A DNA stretch of 64,000 bases from Prostheceraeus crozeri (Eukaryota > Platyhelminthes > Polycladida > Euryleptidae), in the NCBI GenBank assembly GCA_907163375.1, contig CAJQUW010005729.1:206782-270781 (forward strand), given 5' to 3'. Below the pieces are notes generated by a model. It worked only from the letters and a program-made list of their open reading frames with translations, had not been told where the DNA came from and did not search any database. The stretch's first letter is position 1; every line of letters begins with the position of its first letter. Below, piece after piece: positions 47,515 through 61,600 of the stretch. The translations under genes and the position numbers were made by a program.

Positions 47515-47948
47515 GAAAATGTGAGTGCATTTTCGATTTTAATATGCGCTTTGAAGGAGCGATCATACACGATTAACGTGACGGTGAAGAGGTAATGTTG
47601 TCAAATAAACTAGTATTTCATTTTTATCTCTGACATGACCTTTGGTTCGTAGGTGTGATCGAGGCTAGTAAGTCTCCACAACTAAATCACAGTGAAAAGA
47701 TAATCCTTTTTTCACTTTCATGGTTCATTACCTCAACTATTACAAGCTTTGCATGCAGCAGTGTCTCTGTACTTTTGTTTGACGGAGAAAGTAGACATCA
47801 AGACAGTGACAGCTATGGCAGGCGAGGATAAATTACTTTTGTGGGTAATAATCTTTCGAGGGTTTTTACAGGCCGGAGTCCTATGAATGATAGGACTCCG
47901 ACTTCAGCAAAAATGATAGGACTTCAGGACTTCGACTCCGCATCCCTG
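47515..47948. mobile_element. 5'-truncated copy of the hAT-type element seen at 12093-12800
   Basis: Aligns with 12385-12800. Shared landmarks are TTTCGATTTTAA, ATGCGCTTTG, CACGATTAACGTGA, AACTAGTATTTCATTTTT, GGTGTGATCGAGGCTAG and CTTTTGTTTGACGGAGAAAG. The intact terminus TCCGCATCCCTG follows. The GGACTCCGACTTC terminal block is expanded here. The other terminus is missing, so no target duplication can be checked. Its intact end abuts a foldback-element fragment. Confidence 0.82.
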
Positions 47949-48304
47949 GTCTATATACTACCGAGATGAAGCCACTTTATAAATGGTATGAAACAAAGTT
48001 AGATATCAAAAGGAATGACTATTTGCTAGCAAGCATCTTAATTAAGGAAATTAAGCTCATCATCAAGCAAATTTCACGAACTGCATTATAATGCAAGTCT
48101 TCAAGGTAAAGTTGAGAGCTTCTTGGCTGAGATGTCATGATTTGATTCAATTTTCAGTGGCATGATTTTGTGATTCACAAGGCGTCATGTCTTGAATCTG
48201 AAAAGTAATGTAGACCTGTTTACATCTTTTAAAGTTATTATGATCTTTTCTTTTCTTTGATTATGTTTTGCTCCTTCAGTGGTAGGTAGCTTTTGATATG
48301 ATCA
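47949..48304. mobile_element. partial copy of the long-inverted-repeat element, reverse orientation
   Basis: Matches the reverse complement of about 37300-37680 and the inner left arm at 30690-30900. Shared words are TATACTACCGAGATGA, GGTATGAAACAAAGTTAGATATCAAAAGG, TTTCACGAACTGCATTAT and TGATTTTGTGATTCACAA. It lies between a hAT-type copy and dispersed repeat B, so this part of the window is a mosaic of element pieces. Confidence 0.72.
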
Positions 48305-48307
48305 CGC

Positions 48308-48990
48308 CGCAGAATTAGATTCATCTGCGCGCGCTTCGGTTTCCTAGAAAGGAAGAGTTGTTTGTAACCTTAATATCGAAATGGCACATGACAGAATTAG
48401 ATTCATCTGCGCGCGCTTCGGTTTCCTAGAAAGGAAGAGTTATATGTAACCTTAATATCGAAATGGCACATCACAGAATTAGACAACTTGCTCTCCATCT
48501 AGATTGGATAATTCGTGTAATCGCTTGCTATTGGAAATGCAAACAATAAGCTGTCACCCGAGACACCAGAGCCAGTGAGAAGATGGCGTCGTGCTGTGAT
48601 ATCACTTCGCACACACACGAAAACACACATCGTCGGCTAAAACATTCCGATCCAGTGTATGCACCATACAGTGCGGAAACGCTGAGAAGACGATGGGAAA
48701 ACCCATCATGTGAACTAAGTTTCGTACGCCTAGCCTACTGTTTTTCATAGTAAATCGGAAGGGCCAATATTATGAAGAAAACGTGTGCGCAATGATCTGA
48801 ATTCTTCGAATCTGAAGGAATTGTGGCAATCGAAGCACTTAGCTGGAACTCACATTAGTCCGCAAGCGACGCACGACTTTTTTCCTATCTCTGTAAGGTA
48901 TTAGGAATTCCTTTTTGCCCACTTAGTAAGTTCCTCGAAGTGCCGTCGATTTCGCATTAATCACACTTCTAGCAAACAGAAGCAGATAAA
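48308..48990 (-). repeat. dispersed repeat B, third copy, with internal 82-bp duplication
   Basis: Reverse-complement partner of 45421-46012. Its left end is duplicated: AGAATTAGATTCATCTGCG begins at 48311 and again at 48393, period 82, covering the TTTCCTAGAAAGG and ATATCGAAATGGCACAT bases in both copies. The rest aligns collinearly with the other copy, ending near TAATCACACTTCTAGC. Confidence 0.78.
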
Positions 48991-49862
48991 TAAAAAATAT
49001 AATTAATTCTGTGGTATAAGGTATCAATCACTACATGATCTTAGAATAGTATTAAATACAGGAAACATGAATGAACCTACTTCACTCGACAGCTCTACAA
49101 ATTGTTGGGCCGCATAAAGTTGTATAAGTTCGCTGTATAACACTAGAAATGTCAGTGAAATTTATAAAGCCGCTGCTACTTTGACTTTTCCCTCGATGAG
49201 CCCGGCATAACTGGTCCTCTACAATACAGTAAACTGACTTTTACCACACACTTGTGATTGTATATTTGTATGCAGGCCTACTTTTAGAGGCCAGACAAAG
49301 TCACTGTGTCAATTCATGCTGAGCATAAGTAACATGACGGAGGGATGAGGAGATTTGTCAATCGATTGCATCAGCATTGTCAGCAAGAACGAGAAAGTTG
49401 AGGACCACAAATGTTCCAGTGCTTGATACAAGGGATTGTGGTAGAGCCACACACTGATCGCCTTTGTACCTCACAGACCTGAGTCCTATTCCCGATCACA
49501 GAAAATACGATTCTTTTGGGCAGGTTTTGGTCAAAAATGAAATACTGGTAAAATAATGAAAAAGGATATATACTATGAATGAAAACATTAAATAATCCAG
49601 AAAGTTGTCATACGTTCATAAGTCTAAGAAGAAACACTTTCATCGAACGATGGAACGTAATGACTGGCCGGTTCCTGGTTAAAATGGTATTTATGAATCC
49701 GTCTGATGGAAAGCCACAAAATAAAATTTCAATGACTGAAATGCTTTCAACAACACATAAAAACTAGGTTTCTGTCAAATATCGAGTCACAACGTCAATA
49801 GTCTCAGACAGCTCGTGGAAACAGGCATAAATAGGCATCGGAGACCATTTTGACTCGACACC
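48991..49862. other. unannotated stretch
   Basis: No supportable gene or repeat. The longest frame is 62 codons (49579-49767). Confidence 0.4.
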
Positions 49863-49865
49863 GAC

Positions 49866-52676
49866 CTACAGCTAGCCTGTCACATTAGCCAAACACTCCA
49901 AACACTCACCCCGACCTGCAGCTAGCCTGTCACATTAGCCAAACACTCCACACACTCACCCCGACCTGCAGCTAGCCTGTCACATTAGCCAAACACTCCA
50001 CACACTCACCCCGACCTACAGCTAGCCTGTCACATTAGCCAAACACTCCACACACTCCCCCCGAACTACGAGCTAGAGCCCTGTCAGATAAGCCAAACCA
50101 CATCCAACACACTCACCCCGACCTACAGCTAGCCTGTCACATTAGCCAAACACTCCACACACTCACCCCGACCTACAGCTAGCCTGTCACATTAGCCAAA
50201 CAATCCACACACTCACCCCGACCTACAGCTAGCCTGTCAGATAAGCCAAACACTCCACACACTCACCCCGACCTACAGCTAGCCTGTCACATTAGCCAAA
50301 CACTCCACACACTCACCCCGACCTACAGCTAGCCTGTCACATTACCCAAACACTCCACACACTCACCCCGACCTACAGCTAGCCTGTCACATTAGCCAAG
50401 ACACCCACACACTCACACCCGACCTACAGCTAGCCTGTCACAGTAGCCAAACACTCCACACACGCCACCCCGACCTACAGCAAGCCTGTCACATAGCCAA
50501 ACACTCCCACACACTCACCCCCCGACCTACTTCTATCCTTCACATTACCCAAACCTCCCCCACTCAAGCAAGTCACTCCCCGACCTACAGCTAGCCTTCA
50601 GATTACCCAAACACTCCACACACTCACACCCGACCTACAGCTAGCCTGTCACATTAGCCAAACACTCCACACACACACCCCGACCTACAGCTAGTCCCTG
50701 TCACATTAGCCAATACACTCCACTTCACTCACCCCTAAAACCCACGCCCCGACCTACAGCTAGCCTGTCACATTAGCCAAACACTCCACACACCTCAACC
50801 CTCGACCTACAGCTAGCCTGTCCACATGAGTTAAACAATCCACACACTGCAACCCGACCCTACAAGCAATGCCTGTCTCATTAGCCAACACATTCAAACC
50901 ATCCACACACTCACCCCGACCTACAGCTAGCCTGTCTCATTAGCCAAACATTCCACCACACTCACCCCACCTACAGCTAGCCTGTCAGATTACCCAAACA
51001 CTCCACTGCACTCTCACCCCCGACTGCAGCTAGCCTGTCAATAAGCCCAAACACACCACACACTCACCCCACCTACAGCTAGCCCTGTCACTTAGCCAAA
51101 CACTCCAATCACCACCCCGACCATACAGCTAGCCTGTCACATTACAAAACACTCCACACACTCACCCCGACCTACAGCTAGCCTGTCACATTAGCCAAAC
51201 ACTCCACGACACTTCACCCCGACCTACAGCTAGCCTGTCCCCACATTAGCCAAACACTCCAAACCCACACTCCAAACCCCGACCTACAGCTAGCCTGCTC
51301 ACAGTTAGCCAAACTCTCCATCACACTCACCCCGACCTCAGCTAGCCTGTCACATAGCCAAACACTCCACACACTCACCTCGACCTACAGCTAGCCTTTC
51401 AGATTACCCAAACACTCCACACACTCACCCCGGACCTACAGCTAGCCTGTCAGATTACCCAAACACTCCCACACTCACCCCGACCTACGCTAGCCTGTCA
51501 CGCTATATTAGCCAAACACACCACACCCTCACCCCGACCTACACTAGCCTGTCACATAGCCAACAATCCACAGACACTCACCCCGACCTACCACAAGCCT
51601 GTCCAGATAAGCCAAACACTCCACACACTCAACCACCCCCGACCTACAGCTAGCCTGTCCATTAGACCAATCACTCCACACAAACTCACCCGACCTCACA
51701 CATCTAGCCTGTCAATTACCCAAACACCCACACACTCACTCCACCGACCTACAGCTAGCCTGTCACATTACCCAAACACCATCCACACACTTCACACCCC
51801 GACCTACAGCTAGCCTGTCACATAGCCAAACACTCCACACACTCCACCCCGACCTACGCATGCCGGTTCACATTAGCCAAACACTCCACACACTCAACCC
51901 GACCTACATCTAGCCTGTCAAATTACCCAACACTCCACGACACTCACCCCTACCTACACTAGCCTGTCAGATTACTCCAAACTCTCCACACACCACACCC
52001 ACCTACAGCTAGCCTGTCACATTAGCAAAACAATCCACACACTCACCTCCCGACCTACAGCAAGCCTGACACATTAGCCAAACACTCCACACAACTCACC
52101 CCGACCTACAGCTAGCCTGTCCACATGTACCAAACACGTCCCACACACTCCAACCTCACCCACACCCACCACCCCCGACCTACAGCTAGCCTGTCCAGAT
52201 TACCCAAACACAATCCACACAAGAAACTCACCCCGACCTACATCAAAGCCTGTCACTTACCCAAACACCTCCACACACCACTCCCGAACCTACAGCTAGC
52301 CTTCAGATTAACCCAAACACTCCACTCACTCACTCCCGACCTGCTGCTAGACCTGTCAAATAACCTAACACTCCACACACTCACCACCCCGACCTACAGC
52401 TATCCTGTCACAATAGCCAAAACTTCCTCCACAACACTCACCGCCCGACTCTCAGCTAGCCTGTCACATTAGCCAAACACTCCACACACTTCCACCCCGA
52501 CCTACAGCTAGCCTGTCACATTAGCCAAACACTCCACACACTCAACACCCGACCTACAGCTAGCCTGTCAGATTACCCAAAACACTCCACACACTCACCC
52601 CGACCTACAGCTACCTGTCAGATTTAGCCAAACACTCCACACCCACTCACTCCACCTACAGCTAATAATAAGACAT
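49866..52676. repeat. 50-bp satellite array, left block
   Basis: The unit is CCCCGACCTACAGCTAGCCT then GTCACATTAG, CCAAACACTC and CACACACTCA (50 bases; GCTAGCCTGT at 49921 and 49971). The first three to four units are nearly identical. From about 50050, and especially after 50400, units carry many single-base insertions and deletions that are not shared with neighbours. The plus strand is very low in G. The array ends at 52676 and resumes in the same orientation at 62425. Confidence 0.93.
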
Positions 52677-55600
52677 CTAGTAGAATAAGAATAGCTATAC
52701 TAAGGACTAAAACTAGAAAAGAATTAAGCTAAGAAGATAGACTAGAAATTTTAGTATAGCTAATAGGATAAGAAAATAGAAAAGAATAGGCTAGAAGCCA
52801 AATGTAGCTATATATAGTATATAAGCAAAATACAGCTACTAGAGCTACGTAAAGTAACCCCTCGAATAACAAAAACTCATACCTCCACCTCTCTATACTA
52901 CAATTGCGGCGCCTCCACTCTCAACCGTTAACACCATCTCACCTGTCTCAACCCCTCACTTCCCCCACCCACCCACCACGACAGCCCTCAACTTCCCACT
53001 ACCCACCCTCACCAATTCCGTCGAACCGGCAACCCTATCCTCTCCCCTACTGAGCTCAGTTCCACTGCTCTCCTACTTCACAAACCACCCCCTCACTTCA
53101 TTTCCGACCTCCTACCCCCTATATCTCCTCCCTCTCGCAACTCTCCCACGCAATACCTCACTACATCTACGCACTCACACGCCTCCTCCCTTTACACACC
53201 ACACTCCACCTCGAACCTCCATTCTAACCCACCACACCACCCCCACTACACCTACCCGCTCCAACCCACTACTACCTCACTCATCCCCCTCACTCCCTAC
53301 TTCAACTAACACTACTCCTAGCCCTCTATCGAACCCGCACACCTACCACCAACTACGAACTACTTGGCCCGCACCTAAACCCCCTCCGCACTCCGACAAC
53401 CTCCTCTCACTTACATCAACCCACTCCACCCCTCTCCGCCATGCACGTCCCTCTCTTCTCTTCCCCCCCTCCTTCCCTCTCCCTGCACCATCCATCCCAC
53501 TTGACACTACTCCACGCCCCCCAACAGACCCACACACCTACCAACTCCCTCACTCACTAGCGCTCCTACTCCTCACCACTCGCTCACTCGTTACCCACCC
53601 CACCTAGTCCACCATCACGTCGCTAATACCTTTCCTTACTTCTCCAAATAGTCTCGCCTCCACCAAGCTTACTCCACTCCTCCCGCACCCTCATCCGATT
53701 TAAAGCTCGCAAACGCCCCACCAGCTAATCTATGGATTAATCCCCCTTTAAATAGTTAGGTATAGGATAAAGCACCGCTAGAGCTCACCAACTCCTATAA
53801 AAACTATATAAGGACCACTCGAACGACTAGATAACTAATCAACTTCGGCTATGTCAGACGTTCATTAAAGCCTAGTATAGGCAACACAGAATGAAAAACA
53901 CAGGGCTCCTATCAACTAAGCGTAAAGCTCATTAGGCAAACAGCAAGACAGCGAATACAAAATCACTTTATTCAACTCATAGATATCTCTCCTCGACCGT
54001 CACACATTCCACTAGCTTTCACAATCTCCATCCCGCACACTTCACGCTCTATTACACGAACCTCCCCAAAACCTCAACATCCCCCTCAAGCTTTACCCCG
54101 TTCACTACCACTTATCTACACACTCACTCTCCACGACCACGGCCCACCCCACTGGTCTCTACCGAAGGAGGCTCCCTCGCTGTTCGCCCCCCCACCAGCT
54201 AACACCGAAAAGCTAAAACATACAGCCTAGTTCAAGCCCGCATCCTGAACTAAAAAAGGCTCTCGTAGCTAAGCATGACCCGACTTCGCCCCCCACTCGG
54301 CTCAAACCAACCGGGCAATCGACCATCCGCCCAGCACCTGTCGTATTCTCCTCTCCACAGCCACGTCACGACCCAATTCTACGGCTGCCTCAGCCGCTCT
54401 AGTTACCTCACACTGAAACGTCACACACTCACCGGACACGCGACCGCACCTATATACACCTTTCACATCTCCCGCTCGACCGGTACGCAACAACCCCAGC
54501 ACATACCTCTACACATCTCCCCCCGCTCACTCTTCTCACAACACGACAACTTCCTACTACCTACTTTTCACTACCCTGTCTTCCCTTTCTCTTCACCCCC
54601 ACCGGCGAAAACACACACTCCTCTGCTCTCAACCCCCCGATTGGCTACCTACGACTTCGTCGCTCCACCTCATTTCTTACTCTCATCACACCGACTCCTC
54701 ATCCCCGCACTCGTCCAACCTCTACAACTCTGGCTCACCACCGACACCTTCACCACGGACGTGTCGGACCACTTCAGCCCCTACCTCACTATTCACCAAC
54801 AAGCTACACTTATACCTCACACCACTCATTGTGACTCCACCACCACCGCACACCCACTCACTACTGACTACCACTTAACCACCACCGCCTCCAGATTCCC
54901 TCCAAGCCACTTCTCTACACATCCACCTTACACCCAAACTCCCCAAAACTTCACACTCCCACGCACCCACTCTACCTACACTATGACACTTTCACCACGT
55001 TCCTAACCACCACGTAAACTCACCGGCTCACTCGTACTATACGACCGGTCACACGGCGCCACGCCTACTCTAACACCACAACTACCTAACAGCACACCGC
55101 CTCAACGGACCCAACCCCTCACCTTACCACTCCCCTCACTAAAAACTAACGCCCACCCTATCAAATGACACCCGCCGCACTCACACGCACAGCCCTACAG
55201 CTCACTAAGCACTCCCACGTTACACTCATCAACTTCACATCCCGCAGAGCATCTCTCGGCTAACTAAACCCCTCACTAGCCTCACACCCACCTCCCCTGC
55301 CCGACTACCTCCCTCACCTCACCCCCCTCACACTACCTACACTGGAGTCTAACCAACCCTACTACAGCTACGTTACTCGTAACTCTCAAGCAATGACAGC
55401 AGCCACTCCCCATAGACACCCGCACGAGCCCTGCGTTGGTGACCCCTCACTTGGCACTCTCTACCCACAATTCTTTTAACCGTTTACCACACCATCCACT
55501 CCCCAGCGTACCTCAGACCTCACCCACCCTCTCACACACCCCTGCAGCACCTGACGTTCGCCCCAGCTCTAACCCGCACCACCACCAGCTTATTACCACG

Positions 55601-58600
55601 TTTGAACTCCCTCCTCTTCGACTCACCCGGTCAGATACGTAGTATTGTCGACCCCGCGACCTTCACCACACTCACGCCTTCCCCTCGACCACCTGCGCAG
55701 CGCTCTGCCTTCGCTACCATGCACGCGTACTTAACTCCTTGCATGACCATCTAGCAACCCTGAGCTCTTTAGCTCTGCTTCCGCTCACTGCCCCTCACCT
55801 GCCTCTCACCCGACGTTCCCTCACCTCACACTAATCTCCCCACGCAAACTACACCCCCCCACCAACTACCATCACCACTACTTTTCACTCCGCCTTCAGC
55901 TAGAACGACTCTACCAACTCGTTGACACACCGCCTCAACTCCACACACTCGGCCTAGAACTTCCTCCAACATCTCGTCTCAGCCTCAACACTGCGCCTCT
56001 AGCAACTTAGTGCCCTCACCCTCACACCTCAGATAAGGAGCCCCTATTGGGAATTCACACCTCACACAGCGCCTCGCTTCGCTCTTCAGATACTCCCTCA
56101 CAATACTCTGTACCTCTCCCACCCTCGACCCTGGCGTGCCGCTTTCTACGGACTACTCGGGACGAAGCCCCAGCCACTAACATACTCTTGACAACTACCA
56201 CTCTAACACCCTGTCACTCACTGGCCCCTACTCACTCTACCTTCTCACTACCCCGCACCTCTCCCCCCTTATTATCCAGACACTTAACTTGCACGCACTA
56301 CTCGTGATGGCTAGGATCGCCCTCAGCGTACGCTAACTCACATCCCAGTCGACCTATCCTCCCACCTCTTAACTTCCCGCTCCACTTGGGCTCTCGACCG
56401 CTCTCGACATGGTTTCATCCCACTCCCCAACAATGCATCTCTATTCACTCCAACTCTCCCCCACAGACACCACTTCTCACTACACACACGGTCCGCTCTT
56501 CCACCACACATACGCGTACTACCAACAGCCTATTACGGTCGAACTGGACACTCTACTCTCCCCCCCACTGACCCTCTACCCTACCTTGCTTTCCACTTAC
56601 CCTACCCCTACCTCACAATGAGTCAACACACTCTCACTTCTCCTTTTACTCCCGCTCAAACCCACCCCTCCACTAAACCCAAGAGCGACTACTACATCGC
56701 ATCCTAACTTTACTCCGCGACAATAGAAGCTCTCGAAGACACACCACACTGGTTCCACTCTCCCCCAAATTCACCTCCAACGACTCACCCTCACCTCACC
56801 ACCTCTAGCACCACCATACATCCTGTCTAATCTAACGCCGCCCGGGACTCGATTACTCTCCCCTCCACCACCTCTCCTCCACTGCACCCCACTACTCATC
56901 ATCTCCTCTCACCACGCCACTCCCTCACCACCACCTCCCATAACTACATCACCCTCACGCTTTCACTCCCCCCTTCACCACTCCCTCTAACTCGGACTAG
57001 CGTATACGACGTCTTCACTCATCTCTATCTCTCCATCCACACCGCCCCACAACCCTAAAACTACAACCAAACCACCTCACGCTAACCACCGACCCACCTT
57101 CACCGTCCTCACTATTAAGGACTTCACATCCTACCTGGCAAACAGACCCTCTCACCACTCTACTCTTCACCCTCTCCCTTCCGATCTCTACTCCGCCGAC
57201 TTCTAGCTTATCCCTCGCCATCTCTTATCTTGCCTGTACGAACCCCTAATCGCTCAACTCACTAACAAGAACCTCCTCACACTCGATCACTTACCCTACT
57301 CCGACCTTCCTCAGCTCCTACGACCACTCCTCACCACGCGAACCAAACCTCCCAGCACTCCTCTGCGCACCGCACCGAGACGTCACAGCCTATGCCCCGG
57401 CCTCGTTAACCACACGACACGGTCTGCTCCTACGCCCTACCACCTGACGTCGACGCCGACATCCTCGTTCTCCGAAATCCAACATCCCCCGCTACACACA
57501 CACTTCTTCACTTCACCCCTCGCGACGTTTGGACCCACGTTTCTCGGACCTTCACGCACGCCTCTCTTTCCTACCTACTCTACTCTACCCTACCCTTTAA
57601 ACCTCTCTCAGAATAACCACTAACTTCCTACTCTCACTAAACACCACACCCACCCTCTCAACACTCCTCACCCCCACTTCTACCCCATCCCATCCTGACT
57701 TTCCTTCACCCTCACTTACCCACCCGTCACCCACACTATTCACACCTTCTACCTCACTCTCCCTTACTTCATCGGAACCGACACTACGTCCACCCTTGCT
57801 AGACCCAGCCACTATTTCACACCGCACCCCACCCACTGCCTACCTGCCCACACCTCGTCACCTCTCACGCTCCACTGTACTAACACGCCTACCTCATGCT
57901 CGTTCCCTATGCACACTCCCTACAGCCAACACTCGCTCGACACGTCCCCGCACTCCTCTAACTCCACCCCCCTACCTCCACTACCCCTTTACTTAAGCCC
58001 CGAACCTACTGCCCACTCGCTGTCAGCAACCCTCCACTCTAGACTCTCACTTCAGCCCCCCGCGTCCTCTCACTTCGGAACCCCGACTTCCCCGCTCTCC
58101 TCCACCTTTCAGCCCCCTTACTGACTCCACTTTGCACTGCTTCACCGCACTCCACGACCCTTTCACGGAGCGCTCAACTCTACTAACTCGGGACAAACAC
58201 CTCACCCCTCTACGGCCCTATCCCCTCCCGTACTCCACTATCTCTCACACACACGCTCACCTCCCACTGTTGACCCACCACCACTGCAATACTACCCTCC
58301 CCTCACTCAGCACTCCACATACACTCTTCGACACAGACGTGATCCCTCCCCACCTAAACCACGCGCACCCTACTCCCACCACCTCACCAACTCACGCACC
58401 GCCTCTGCGCCACCCCCGGACGCTAGCAGCCCTACACACTTGCACCCTCACACCTCACTCAACTACCTCAGCTCCCGCCCCACAACCCCGCTCACTACCG
58501 TCCACTAGGTCCCCCTCTACCGACCTTCTCACCTCTACACCCACCATTCTACTCACCCCCACAATCGCTTCCCCCAACCACTCTTCGACTCCACTACCTG

Positions 58601-61600
58601 CTCCACCACCTACCCTCTCACTACTCTCATCATTCCTACCAACTCTCCTACTTCCGTCCTACCTCTCCACCACCTCACACCACCTTGCTCCTTCTTGCAT
58701 CACCGTCCCTCACTTACTTTCAACACCGCTCACTAACGCCACACCTCACCATCACAACGACCCCCTCCGCCGGAACCTCCACTCGACCGCACCCTACCTG
58801 ACACACGCACTGTTCCTCAGCACTGCCCAGCTCGTTTCTCACTCCCTGTTACGCGCAGCGTCCTCGGACTGGCGCAGCACGGTGTGCCCGGCGATTCGCC
58901 AGCTGACCCCAACCTCGCCGGCTCTAACTGGACCCACCTCACCACTACTACGTGCGACACCCCCACAAGCTGTCCCTCTCCTCGACCCGTTACACTACAT
59001 TGCGACACTCCATCACCCGACTATGCTCTACACACCAACACCTGTACTCTCGCCTAACTGCCACGATGAGGACCTACTCACACTCCAATCACACGACTCA
59101 ACTACGTCACCACCTTTTTGAGCGCCTCTCACAGATCCCAAACAACCACACACTGCACTCTACCGCGACACCTTCTCACCACGACCAGCAACACACTCAC
59201 ACTTCCGCCGCCCCAGCCCACGATCCCTCCCCGCTCACCACCACGCCTTCCGCTTCCATCCCGTATCACCTGCCATCCTCTACACTACCTTTTTCTAAAC
59301 ACTTGACTACCTACCACCGCCTCAACCACACTCGCCCCTCCACCCCTCACTCCTCCCCGAACCCTCCCACGACCGGACACCTCCCACCGACCTTACCTAG
59401 CTCTCCCCACACCAACCACTTCACTACTCACTCACTGCTTCAGACCGAGCTGCGCACTTGCACGTTGGTTTACCCCTCAGCCCCACGTTCACACCCACCC
59501 GAGACTTGCACTCTACCAACTTACTGCGCAATCACCCTGTGGACTTAACCACCTAACCCACCCACTTCGCACCCTCACGACCTTTTCTGGTCCACCAGCG
59601 ACTACCCCCCCCTCATGCGCACGACGGAGCCCACTCCCACGCTACTTCACCCGACTTACCTACTCTCACGCACCCCTAGCACACCTCCCGATCGACACAC
59701 CCTTCGTACCCCCCCTAGCCTCGGTCAACCTGGGCACCACGAACCTCCACTACTGCTCCCCCCGCTCACACCAACCACACTAACCTTCGACCCCTTTCAC
59801 TCCTCCACACACTCGAGGTGCACCCACTGCAACACGCGCTTCAACCCCACCTCGTGCACGCCTCACTCCCGCTTCCAAGAACACCTCTTCTTAGCTTCAC
59901 CCTCACCAACTCTACACTCTGTCCACACCCCGACCCTTGGGGGTTGTTCACCTGGGGCTTACCGCTCCTTTCAACACTCGCTCGTCCCCTCTCGATGCGC
60001 CGTCTCAGCTTCGCAGCCAGCAACCTACCTCGCTCATAACGTGTCGACTGTCTTCGGAACGGCCTCTCCATCCATCCGCACCGAGATCTTAAGCTCGACC
60101 GCACTGGCGACACCGTAAGCGACTCTCCTGCACCTGGATCTCACCCTCACTCCCCTCAACTATGGCTTTAACCCCAGCGTCTATCTGGTCCGTCACCTCC
60201 TGCCCACTGCACACTCGCTCACTCACGTCTTGGGTTACTATAGCTCCAATGCTCTAATACTCACTCGTACCTACCCAACTTACTCCTCACTCGTGCTAAA
60301 GCGCCACGCACTGTACTGCACTATCCGCCCCCAGCCGCGCACTTGGACCCTGCACCTTGATCACGGCCTGGTATGACCCAACGGAGCTCTCCTTCAGCAC
60401 CGTACTCCACTACATTACACTTCTCTCGACCCGTCACTACCACTTTCACGAGCTAAATGCAGCTCATCTTTCCACCCGTCCGTCACTCCCTCCCTTCGCT
60501 CACACTCTACGACCCACTGGAACCGCGGCCTATCCGGGACTCGCCATGGGTTTATCGTTTGCCTGTACTGAGACACTGCACCACCTCACCACCTACTGTG
60601 TAACACCACCTCTACGACCCACGTACACATTCGGCCACACGCATCTCTGATCTCCGCTCCGGTCGCACTCCCGCCACGATTATTTCCGCACTACCTAACA
60701 TAGACTTCCACTCACTCCGCGCCCACACGCCACGCCTACCTCCACTCCCGCTCCATCCACGTACACCCCGCACCTCTTCAGCGCTGCGTCACGGCGCATG
60801 GATCTACCCCGGGCGCCGACCCCACTAAACTCCCTGCTGACGCCCTCCCCTCACTTACCTCTCCCCTCCACCCGCATCTCCCCCCCAAACTGAGACCCAC
60901 GGCAACGTACGGCCGGTCCCCGCAACGACCTGCACGTCCTCACTCTGGCTTCGGGTCTTATACCCCACTCTACTTCGTCTACATAACGAGCTCACAGCTT
61001 ACACACAACTTAACGCGTCACCTTTTAAAACCACCCACTCGTACCTCTCCCCTCACTCAGCTCCACTATTTGCACTCTTACCGCACTCTCGTCGCACCTA
61101 CCCTCCGTTCCTGTCGAAGACCTCTTTTCCGCGCACCCGGCTTGACAGCTCCACTGACTCCTACACTGCACGCCACTACCCACGCTCACTTTCTCACAGC
61201 GGACCACTACCCACCATCCCGGACATTACCACTTTGGCCCAGGTGCACTACCTCTGTTCTACTCTGTACGACCTGCCGCTCCACCTACCCCCCACCCTCC
61301 TCCGCAATTCACTTGGGACCCTTGCACGCCCTCTCACCCACAGAGACCTCTACACACGACTCGCACACAGGCACACCTCAAATCTAGCCAGGCACCCCGC
61401 ACGGGGCCACCACCACGACATTCTCTCGCATCAACAGCCCACCCCTCACACCTAGTTACCCCCCATCCGCCCTAGCTCTCACCATCCACCCGGCACTCAC
61501 CGCACACTGGCCACCCCTCCACCGACTCTCTAAAGCCCCACCTGCCTCTCTCGCGAACCCACATCACACAGCACGTCGCTACCTCTTTCTATCTAACCTC

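Noticed and set aside
58132..59121. 329-codon plus-strand frame, with other frames of 160-243 codons between 54275 and 62427
   Set aside because: Composition-driven. In G-free DNA, TGA and TAG stops are rarer and codons are limited to Ser, Thr, Pro, Leu, His and similar. Many overlapping frames are open at once and no domain is visible.
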